Assembly (NCBI GenBank): GCA_002721775.1
Contig: PBLM01000035.1
Span: 1 to 8,777, forward strand
Direction of reading: 5' to 3'
Length of the DNA stretch: 8,777 bases
Source of the DNA: Rhodospirillaceae bacterium
GTDB lineage: Bacteria > Pseudomonadota > Alphaproteobacteria > Puniceispirillales > Puniceispirillaceae
How positions within the stretch are numbered: position 1 is the first letter of the stretch; each line of letters opens with the position of its first letter. This document shows, one piece after another, positions 1-5,359 of the stretch. The translations under genes were made by a program, and so were the position numbers. The notes under the pieces are model-generated. The model was given only the letters and a program-made list of their open reading frames with translations, was not told the DNA's origin and made no database searches.

Positions 1-31
1 TTTACTATATTTACTAGACATAATAACTTTT

Positions 32-106
32 TGGAGCGGGTGAAGGGATTCGAACCCTCGACCCCAACCTTGGCAAGGTTGTGCTCTACCCCTGAGCTAC
101 ACCCGC
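32..106 (-). tRNA. tRNA-Gly(GCC), left copy
   Basis: Read on the minus strand, the sequence folds as a complete cloverleaf. The 7-bp acceptor stem is GCGGGTG with CACCCGC, the anticodon stem is CAACC with GGTTG, and the anticodon is GCC in the loop TTGCCAA. The T loop is TTCGAAT, the discriminator is T, and the 3' CCA is encoded (complement at 32-34). It is identical base for base to the copy at 5207-5281. Upstream of its 5' end (107 onward) I find no convincing -35/-10 pair, so it may be a silent copy or be read from further away. It marks the left boundary of the island. Confidence 0.96.
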
Positions 107-108
107 GA
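32..108. repeat. 77-bp direct repeat, left copy (candidate att site)
   Basis: The 75-bp tRNA-Gly gene plus two further bases (ga) is repeated without a mismatch at 5207-5283 in the same orientation. Homology stops abruptly on both sides: t against c before it, and t against c after the shared 'cgcga'. The pair delimits about 5.1 kb of AT-rich accessory DNA, as expected of an integration duplication or of recombination between tRNA copies. Confidence 0.9.
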
Positions 109-322
109 TGCTCTGCATACAACCTAACGTACTGAACTCGCTCACTTCATGGTAATGCAGCAAGCAGAGCTTGTTAAGCAAAAAGCAGGCTTGTTGCTCC
201 TCATTGTGCCAATAGTGTGCCAGAATTGAGGGGCCTGCAGGGGTCACCCCACCCCCAATAGGTATGCACATATGGGTCCAGCCCCATATCTGAGTGGCTG
301 CGCCTTATACCAGCGATGCAAG
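107..322. other. Non-coding stretch rich in small repeats
   Basis: This stretch lies between the left tRNA and the CBS-HEPN gene, and I see no credible gene in it. It appears GC-richer than the island genes and is dense in small repeats. There are near-direct repeats AAGCAGAGCTTGTT (162-175) and AAGCAGGCTTGTT (183-195). There is a long-range inverted pair GCTCTGC (110-116) and GCAGAGC (164-170), a palindrome GGGGT-c-ACCCC (240-250), and a hairpin with arms ATATGGG (270-276) and CCCATAT (283-289). Such an arrangement at an island end could be recombinase arm sites or a structured RNA; neither is demonstrated. Confidence 0.4.
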
Positions 323-346
323 TTACGTTTGAATGTAACGTAACTT
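320..346 (-). terminator. 10-bp perfect hairpin over the CBS-HEPN stop codon
   Basis: The arms AAGTTACGTT (320-329) and AACGTAACTT (337-346) are perfect inverted repeats around a 7-base loop. The left arm contains the stop codon of the minus-strand CBS-HEPN gene (323-325). The position suits an end-of-transcript structure, but no T tract follows on the minus strand. It may therefore act as an mRNA-stabilising hairpin or a protein-binding palindrome rather than an intrinsic terminator. Confidence 0.4.
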
Positions 347-1114
347 TCTCTTGATTTCGAAAATGCTCTTCACTGTGCCACAAAGCTCCGTAGCTTTAAG
401 TTCGTCTTCTGCAAAATTTGAAGCGTGCGCAATTTCATCTCTTAACTTGTTAATATTGCGAAAAAGCTTCCTTAGTTTTTTATTGGGAATGTCGATAAGG
501 TCTAATTTAGTGGCTAAAGTAGTCTTGTCTGCAAACTGGGTAAGAACAATCTTTGACACGGATAAATCTGACTGTTCACTTTTCTGAACTGCTTCCTGTA
601 ATTTAACTCGTCTATTTGCAGATAGTTTTTCTTCCCAGTCACAATCTTTAGGACAGAACTTTGTAATAATGTCTGCAAGCAAAAGCTCCAGATTTGTAAT
701 CAATGAAAATATAGCAACTCTCACAGGTAATTGCTGAAGGTCAGATATAGTAACTAGCCCGGAGACTTCGCTGCCTGAAACAACAAGTTTAAATTTCTGT
801 TCCTCAGCAGTTTCGATAAACTCATAGATGCTTGCATCCCCACCAATTATGAAATTTTCGTTGATGGGCAAACAAAAGTCAGCAATTTCTGCATCAGGGA
901 GTTCTTCTTTAATGCTCCCAGTATCAAAAATATGAGATATATGACCACTATCACCAACTACTGGTATCCAAGTGAAGTTGTGATTATTTGCTTCTATAAT
1001 CGACTTTACACTGTCATTTTTTCTGCAGGTTTTTAGAGCAATACGCGGTGTCATTATCATGGAAACCGAAAGTTTATGCTGTATTTTTTCCAGCACTTTA
1101 ATGCTTTCGTACAT
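323..1114 (-). CDS. CBS-domain pair fused to a C-terminal HEPN-like domain
   Basis: The protein has 263 residues and no signal peptide or membrane segment. Residues about 14-128 look like two CBS repeats: 'VSMIMTPRIAL' opens the first and 'SGLVTISDLQQLP' closes the second. CBS pairs normally bind adenosine nucleotides and act as ligand sensors. Residues about 135-262 are helical and contain R225-DEIA-H230 within 'NKLRDEIAH', an Rx4H motif of the kind that forms the active site of HEPN ribonucleases. The likely design is a nucleotide-sensing module controlling a HEPN RNase or HEPN binding domain; this is inferred. The start is supported by an AAGG ribosome site 8 bases upstream (complement at 1122-1125). 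It is transcribed divergently from the HNH/Mrr operon across 190 bp, so the two units may share regulation. The HEPN fold could instead be a non-catalytic interaction domain. Confidence 0.8.
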   Translation of the reverse strand: MYESIKVLEKIQHKLSVSMIMTPRIALKTCRKNDSVKSIIEANNHNFTWIPVVGDSGHISHIFDTGSIKEELPDAEIADFCLPINENFIIGGDASIYEFIETAEEQKFKLVVSGSEVSGLVTISDLQQLPVRVAIFSLITNLELLLADIITKFCPKDCDWEEKLSANRRVKLQEAVQKSEQSDLSVSKIVLTQFADKTTLATKLDLIDIPNKKLRKLFRNINKLRDEIAHASNFAEDELKATELCGTVKSIFEIKRKLRYIQT

Positions 1115-1221
1115 CTTTTTACCTTATGTGTTTTACTAGAACGTTTTTGTTTGTGCGCTTTTTCTTTGGCTTGTTCATCTGGGATGCCCTCTGTTCCAAT
1201 TATAACACCCAAAATAGCGAT

Positions 1222-1249
1222 TTGAGAGTCAGTGGCGTGATTTTATTTT
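1222..1249 (+). promoter_or_regulatory. Candidate sigma-70 promoter of the three-gene operon
   Basis: TTGAGA (1222-1227) matches the -35 consensus at five of six bases. After a 16-base spacer comes TATTTT (1244-1249), a four-of-six -10. Transcription would begin near 1256, leaving a leader of about 50 bases before the ATG at 1305. A second -10-like hexamer, TATAAC at 1201-1206, lacks a good -35 partner. Confidence 0.4.
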
Positions 1250-1304
1250 TCGAACAAGAAAATTTGTTTACAGTTAAGAAGTACCTAATTTCAGAGTTGA
1301 GAAG

Positions 1305-1784
1305 ATGCCAAATAGACAAGACCCAGTTATACAGGAATTTGATTTTAATCATTTCTTTGCAACATTCGCATTCGACGAGCTTAAGCAAATTGCAGAGGAG
1401 CAATCCGACCCTGACCTCCGAAGACAGCTAATTGGGGTAACAAATGCGCTAGGGAGCACTATTAAGGAGCTAGGTAGTCACCTTGAACATAGGGAGAATG
1501 GAGTTAAAGAAACGGTGATGAAATTAGACCAATTAAGTTATAGACATGATGCTGCGACTAACAGAATGAATTCATGCGTCGCCCAGTCATCTCTAAGGAT
1601 AGCCCCCTTATTAAAAGAGCTATACATATCCGAAAATAGTGATATCGAAACAAAAGATAAATTGTATGTAATTCTTGAAATGCTTCGAAAGAAAGAGAAA
1701 GAAATTATGACATTGCTAAATGTGGAAAACGAGGAAATCTCGAACCAAATTCGTTCCGCAATCGACGACATTTCAAATTTGTAA
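1305..1784 (+). CDS. Small helical protein of unknown family, first gene of the nuclease operon
   Basis: The protein has 159 residues and I do not recognise the family. It is soluble, charged and apparently all-helical. Residues about 22-80 and 100-156 carry heptad-like spacing of hydrophobic residues among Glu, Lys and Arg, suggesting coiled coils. There is no cysteine cluster, P-loop, helix-turn-helix or membrane segment. The ATG at 1305 has a weak purine-rich ribosome site (GAGAAG) directly before it. It ends 31 bases before the HNH gene on the same strand, so the two are probably co-transcribed. Its place at the head of an operon with two nuclease-like genes suggests an accessory role such as adaptor, inhibitor or target-recognition subunit. 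That is inference from position only. Confidence 0.72.
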   Translation: MPNRQDPVIQEFDFNHFFATFAFDELKQIAEEQSDPDLRRQLIGVTNALGSTIKELGSHLEHRENGVKETVMKLDQLSYRHDAATNRMNSCVAQSSLRIAPLLKELYISENSDIETKDKLYVILEMLRKKEKEIMTLLNVENEEISNQIRSAIDDISNL

Positions 1785-1815
1785 ATTTATTCAATATTAA
1801 TTTGAGTACTTGCCT

Positions 1816-2361
1816 ATGGCTATCTACAATACCTCTTCTGATTCTGCAAACACGATGGTTCGGGCTTTTTTAACAAAAATTGGAGAAATGTATTTAGGCC
1901 ATTCTTTCAACACAGGAAGTGGGAAAGGAAAGGCTATCTGGGCTCGGATAAAAGAAGAAACGTTTAATAACAAATGCGCCTTTCGTCAGACCTCCTCTGA
2001 TAATTTAACTATTGAACATTTGGTCATGTTCAATCGTGAGCAATGTGGTTTGCACCATCCCGGTAATGTTGTGCCGTGTTGCAAATCTTGTAATAAGCGC
2101 TTGCGGCACTCCGATACAAAAACCTATTTTGATTGGGAGGAACAACTAAAAGCTGTTTGCCAAGACATAAATGACCTAAAGAAACGAAGACAAAAAATAC
2201 GTAACCACATCAAAAATGAAGGTTATCCAAAGTTAACCGAAGATGAGCTAAATGCCCTACGGGCTGTAGCGATGAGTTTATATGAACGAACTTCCTCCGA
2301 GCTAGAAAAGTCGATGGACCTGTTTATGGACATTGATAAGACTTTAGTTCGCAGGAGATAA
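1816..2361 (+). CDS. HNH-endonuclease family protein with a degenerate zinc knuckle
   Basis: The protein has 181 residues from ATG 1816. This start has a GAG ribosome site nine bases upstream; an in-frame TTG at 1810 would be only three bases from it. The HNH core spans residues about 50-100. It shows C54, 'LTIEH' with H68, 'PGNVVP' with N84, and C89-KS-C92-N93. HNH proteins of this layout are metal-dependent DNA nickases or endonucleases whose fold is held by a zinc ion on two CxxC pairs. Here the first pair reads C54-A-F-R57, so the fourth ligand is lost through a CGT codon at 1984-1986, one transition from TGT. The catalytic His and Asn remain. The C-terminal half is charged and helical. 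The stop codon abuts the start of the Mrr gene, so the two are translationally coupled. Nuclease activity may be weakened or lost, or the site may use another ligand such as C88. Confidence 0.82.
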   Translation: MAIYNTSSDSANTMVRAFLTKIGEMYLGHSFNTGSGKGKAIWARIKEETFNNKCAFRQTSSDNLTIEHLVMFNREQCGLHHPGNVVPCCKSCNKRLRHSDTKTYFDWEEQLKAVCQDINDLKKRRQKIRNHIKNEGYPKLTEDELNALRAVAMSLYERTSSELEKSMDLFMDIDKTLVRRR

Positions 2362-3918
2362 ATGAGTAGCCAAATGAGTTACAGAGATAATAAGTTTAAG
2401 CGCGAGCAACACGATAAAGAGTGGAAAAATTTTTTTGCGTCTCTCGAAAATGTTGAAAGTCACATTGAAAAATACGAGGATTACTCTGGTGCCGCTAACC
2501 TTTACAAATCTTCCTTTGAAAAAAAACTTGCAAACCTCGGTATAAATTTGGACTTTCCGACACTCGCGGTGAATGAGAAGTTTCAATTAGGCAGACATGA
2601 AATCCCTTTGAGTTCGGAATTTATTCTGCCGTTCGATTCACAGACTATTAAACTTGAAGGCGCTTCACCTTCCCCATCAAAACCACAGCTTGCCAAGCCA
2701 CCTGAAGAAACAATGCTCCCTAGGGAAATATATCCAGATTTCATGTTTGAAAGCCAAAATGAACAAGAAATTTGCTGGTTTTCGAAGACTGAGAAAGAAC
2801 GGGAAGAAGCTTTAGGCAGATATGCTGATTTGCTCCAAAAAATTGGAGAAATTGAGAAGCAACACAAAGAAACTGAAATCAGACTTAACCAAAATATTCA
2901 AAATATCTTGAGTCAGGGCTCAGCAGCTTCAAGAGATAACATAGTTCAGATGGCTCGTATCTCGATAGGTCAAAATAATCGTTATCAAGGACTTTTTGAA
3001 AACTTAAAATGTTGGTGTGACGAAGATAAGAATTTTCTGGTTGTGGAACTTAAAATTGATGAGGTTGAAAATCTGATTTTTTATGATGGACATCTGAAGA
3101 ATCACAAACGAAAATTTATCAGCAAAACAAGCAATAAATCCGCAGTTTCAGATTTGATTTATTCAATGCAAATTTGGATGATTGCAGTTTTAGCGAATGT
3201 AGCTAAAGAGTTCGAAATAGACACTGTTGGCGTGAACATAAGGCAGAAATGGTTTGATAAAGCCACAGGCAAAGAAAACAATGAGGTTACTGCTTCATTG
3301 CAAAGCCAAGTTAGTAAAGTTTTAGAGATTAATCTGGAGAAAGTGCTTGCAAAAGACTGCTTTAATTATCTAGAGGGCGTGACAACGCCTCTTTTCAGCT
3401 CACCTTCACTAATCAAGCCAATTTTTGATTTTAATACTGATGATGACCGGCCTGTCGACACAAAAAATTTAATTGGTCAATCCGCCCAAAAAACAAACTT
3501 AGCAATGATGGATTGGGAAGATTTTGAGCACCTAGTAGCTCAAGTTTTTGAGTTGGAATTTTCAGGTGACGGAACAGAAATTAGGGTAACTCAATCATCA
3601 AGGGACAGGGGCGTTGACGCAATTCTATTCGACCCAAATCCGCTTAAGGGCGGTAAATACATCCTTCAAGCGAAAAGATACACTAACGTTGTTGGGGTTT
3701 CTGCTGTGCGCGATTTGTATGGAACTATTGTGAATGAAGGTGCCAATCGAGGCATATTAATAACAACTGCATCATTTGGTCCAGATGCGTATGAATTTGC
3801 GAAAAACAAGCCAATATCACTTGTTGATGGTGCAAACCTTCTGCTTCTTCTCAAAAATCATCGGTTAGATTATGTTATCGATATTGAAGAAGTAAAAAGA
3901 AATGCAGGTCAAACTTAG
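2362..3918 (+). CDS. Mrr-type restriction endonuclease with long N-terminal region
   Basis: The protein has 518 residues. The C-terminal part, about 380-505, is an Mrr catalytic domain of the PD-(D/E)xK superfamily. It shows 'MDWEDFEHLV' at 383-392, then R416-G-V-D419, then 'ILQAKRY' with Q436-A-K438, and 'GVSAVRDLYG' downstream. D419 and Q436-x-K438 form the D...QxK active site usual in Mrr proteins. Known relatives cut DNA, often modified or foreign DNA, in type IV restriction. Residues about 1-135 are not recognised, and about 140-190 form a predicted coiled coil. Residues about 200-340 faintly resemble the region before the Mrr domain in other stand-alone restriction proteins. AGGAG at 2353-2357 serves the ATG, which directly follows the HNH stop. 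No methyltransferase is nearby, which fits modification-dependent cutting or a non-classical trigger. No terminator is visible after it. Confidence 0.88.
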   Translation: MSSQMSYRDNKFKREQHDKEWKNFFASLENVESHIEKYEDYSGAANLYKSSFEKKLANLGINLDFPTLAVNEKFQLGRHEIPLSSEFILPFDSQTIKLEGASPSPSKPQLAKPPEETMLPREIYPDFMFESQNEQEICWFSKTEKEREEALGRYADLLQKIGEIEKQHKETEIRLNQNIQNILSQGSAASRDNIVQMARISIGQNNRYQGLFENLKCWCDEDKNFLVVELKIDEVENLIFYDGHLKNHKRKFISKTSNKSAVSDLIYSMQIWMIAVLANVAKEFEIDTVGVNIRQKWFDKATGKENNEVTASLQSQVSKVLEINLEKVLAKDCFNYLEGVTTPLFSSPSLIKPIFDFNTDDDRPVDTKNLIGQSAQKTNLAMMDWEDFEHLVAQVFELEFSGDGTEIRVTQSSRDRGVDAILFDPNPLKGGKYILQAKRYTNVVGVSAVRDLYGTIVNEGANRGILITTASFGPDAYEFAKNKPISLVDGANLLLLLKNHRLDYVIDIEEVKRNAGQT

Positions 3919-4121
3919 TTGTCTAACAATAATTAAGCGAAGCTAGTCACCTGAAATAACTAGACTCCAAAATTCAACGACTTTTAACCATCCAAAATTT
4001 TCTAAAGTTTCGAAAAGTGCTCAAACAATTTTATGTAATTATAAATAATTAAGTTAATGCAAAAATTCCAGAAAATTGAGCTAGTCTGTCCCCATCAACG
4101 TCAGCAAAATATTGTGGTTAT

Positions 4122-5051
4122 TTAGGAATTGATTCTTGAGTTGACCGCCTCTGAATAGGCTTTGGGTGAGTATTTTTTTAGTATAAAATTTTGGGCGAGT
4201 GAGGCATTTAAAATTATCATGAGGTACAAAACTATTAAATTTCCGAAGACAAAAAATAGTTCTGTTTTCACTGTCAACAAGACTGACTGAAGCCAAAGAA
4301 AATGATGTGGCAGAATTAGCGAGCTGAGTCCGGGCACGAATCTTATTCCGTTTGACCTTAAATCTCCATAAAACCATTCGAGGTTCTGTAAATCAGTCCA
4401 AAATATAAACCTTACGACAAAAAAGGCTAGAAATGGTACGTTAATTAATGTGGCTAAAGTGGCATTTTTTAGATATTCGCTTCGCGTAGTGTTTTTTGAA
4501 ACAATATTGCTCACTTCTGTTATTGAGTCTTGAGCACCAGTCAGAATCAAATTATTTTTCGGTTTGTCTGATAGCTGCCAAATTGTGAAAATTGATGTTC
4601 TATAAAAAGTTTTAAATAAGAACAGAGCGATAAGACATTCACAAATAGTAAAAATGAAAAAAGATAAAATTGATTGAGCCTTAAAAATGTAATCATTTGC
4701 TATGGAAAGACTTAAAATTGGAAAAGCTAACCAAATATACACATAATAAAGCGTTATAATGCTTTTTGGCTTAAGGACTGCAAAAATGCTTTTGATTAGC
4801 GAGTTGTTTAAATTCACACTCTCAACACACACCCAAGCTAAGGGAACAAAAACAATCATGGCAACACTAAGCCAAGTAATTAAAGATTCCAAATACCCGC
4901 CCGCGTCGCTAGAAAAACTAGAATTTATGATTAACCACTTTAAAAACACTGGTGAGAAAAAAATAAAAAATATTATAATTTTTTCTACCGGTTTTTTTTT
5001 GGCTAGTCTGAAGATTTGACTCAATTCTAAAATTAGGTCGCTAGAATTCAT
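4122..5051 (-). CDS. Multi-pass inner-membrane protein of unknown function
   Basis: The protein has 309 residues and I do not recognise the family. Hydrophobic segments strong enough to span a membrane lie at about residues 23-43, 55-76, 97-117, 126-146, 197-217 and 264-283. A weaker one lies at about 243-260, giving six or seven passes. A polar loop of about 45 residues (150-195) separates the two halves, and the N-terminus begins with a short charged amphipathic stretch. There is no transporter signature, nuclease motif or catalytic cluster that I can name. The start has an AGG ribosome site (GTAGG, five bases before ATG) and a TATAAT hexamer close upstream. It is very AT-rich like the rest of the island and points toward the nuclease operon. 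It could be a membrane effector or sensor of the same cassette, or unrelated cargo. Confidence 0.75.
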   Translation of the reverse strand: MNSSDLILELSQIFRLAKKKPVEKIIIFFIFFSPVFLKWLIINSSFSSDAGGYLESLITWLSVAMIVFVPLAWVCVESVNLNNSLIKSIFAVLKPKSIITLYYVYIWLAFPILSLSIANDYIFKAQSILSFFIFTICECLIALFLFKTFYRTSIFTIWQLSDKPKNNLILTGAQDSITEVSNIVSKNTTRSEYLKNATLATLINVPFLAFFVVRFIFWTDLQNLEWFYGDLRSNGIRFVPGLSSLILPHHFLWLQSVLLTVKTELFFVFGNLIVLYLMIILNASLAQNFILKKYSPKAYSEAVNSRINS

Positions 5052-5069
5052 AGACGCCTACTTCTTTAA

Positions 5070-5075
5070 ATTATA
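5070..5075 (-). promoter_or_regulatory. Consensus -10 hexamer upstream of the membrane-protein gene
   Basis: Read on the minus strand this is TATAAT, a perfect -10, ending 18 bases before the ATG. The region 16-18 bases upstream has no good -35; the best is TAATCA, complement of 5094-5099. The promoter may therefore need an activator, and the 25-bp palindrome at 5122-5146 lies just beyond the -35 position. Confidence 0.4.
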
Positions 5076-5121
5076 CAGATACTTCTAGTTTAGTGATTAT
5101 TCATTAATATGACAGCTGAAT

Positions 5122-5146
5122 TATTTGTCCAAAGTTTGGACAAATA
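5122..5146. promoter_or_regulatory. 25-bp palindrome, candidate operator
   Basis: TATTTGTCCAAA (5122-5133) and TTTGGACAAATA (5135-5146) are perfect inverted repeats around a single central G. The odd-length dyad with a short spacer is typical of a site for a dimeric DNA-binding protein. It lies upstream of the membrane-protein promoter and about 60 bases beyond the 3' end of the right-hand tRNA, so it could regulate the island gene or be a recombination accessory site. No T tract follows on either strand, which argues against a terminator. Confidence 0.6.
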
Positions 5147-5206
5147 TCTAAATCATTTTATTTATATAAAACAATAGTTTATCAGGCTGTTTTTTGCCGG
5201 AAAATC

Positions 5207-5281
5207 TGGAGCGGGTGAAGGGATTCGAACCCTCGACCCCAACCTTGGCAAGGTTGTGCTCTACCCCTGAGCTACACCCGC
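5207..5281 (-). tRNA. tRNA-Gly(GCC), right copy, probably the native gene
   Basis: It is identical in sequence and orientation to the tRNA at 32-106, with a complete cloverleaf, GCC anticodon and encoded CCA (complement at 5207-5209). Unlike the left copy it has a good promoter immediately upstream (5293-5322). It reads GGC and GGU glycine codons. Its 3' end borders the island and its 5' side borders backbone DNA, the orientation expected where an element inserted at the tRNA 3' side. Confidence 0.96.
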
Positions 5282-5283
5282 GA
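5207..5283. repeat. 77-bp direct repeat, right copy (candidate att site)
   Basis: Exact second copy of the repeat at 32-108. It marks the right boundary of the island; everything beyond it has higher GC and an ordinary chromosomal look. Confidence 0.9.
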
Positions 5284-5292
5284 CGCCGCATG

Positions 5293-5322
5293 TTTATAAC
5301 AGGGGATAGGCGTGAATTTCAA
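5293..5322 (-). promoter_or_regulatory. Promoter of the right tRNA-Gly
   Basis: On the minus strand, TTGAAA (complement of 5317-5322, five of six to the -35 consensus) is followed after 18 bases by TATAAA (complement of 5293-5298, five of six to the -10). The expected transcript start is about five bases before the mature tRNA 5' end at 5281. No equivalent is found upstream of the left copy. Confidence 0.6.
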
Positions 5323-5351
5323 GGGGAAAAAGAAGGCGAAGAGAATCTCGC
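5323..5351 (-). terminator. Probable intrinsic terminator of the amino-sugar operon
   Basis: On the minus strand, GCGAGA and TCTTCGC form a six-pair stem with one bulged base and a three-base loop (5336-5351), followed by CTTCTTTTT. It begins eight bases after the aminotransferase stop and ends just before the tRNA promoter, so it would insulate the tRNA gene from the operon. Confidence 0.5.
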
Positions 5352-5359
5352 TCCCCACT

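Larger units (their letters stand above)
32..5283. mobile_element. tRNA-Gly-flanked genomic island with nuclease and HEPN cargo
   Basis: Seen: a perfect direct repeat made of whole tRNA-Gly genes brackets five AT-rich genes (CBS-HEPN, small helical protein, HNH, Mrr endonuclease, membrane protein). Their base composition differs clearly from the genes right of 5360. Known: tRNA genes are the standard target of tyrosine-recombinase islands, although usually only the 3' part of the tRNA is duplicated. Inferred: the block was acquired horizontally and could be lost again by recombination between the repeats. No integrase, excisionase or transposase lies inside, so mobility would have to be supplied in trans or by homologous recombination. 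Confidence 0.75.

Noticed and set aside
86..383. Two small minus-strand open frames overlapping the left tRNA and the CBS-HEPN 3' end
   Set aside because: One runs into the tRNA gene and the other overlaps the end of the CBS-HEPN gene in another frame. Neither has a family resemblance or a good ribosome site.
1126..1431. A 101-residue plus-strand open frame and an opposing minus-strand frame in the divergent region
   Set aside because: They cover the promoter region and the start of the 159-residue gene, have low-complexity composition, and lack a supported start.
1305..3918. A known type I, II or III restriction-modification system, or Septu
   Set aside because: There is no methyltransferase, specificity subunit, helicase or PtuA-like ATPase in the window. 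HNH and Mrr domains alone do not define those systems.
3919..4121. A terminator or small gene between the Mrr and membrane-protein genes
   Set aside because: Only a five-base inverted repeat (CTAGT with ACTAG near 3943-3965) and AT-rich sequence are present. There is no T-tract hairpin and no supported reading frame.
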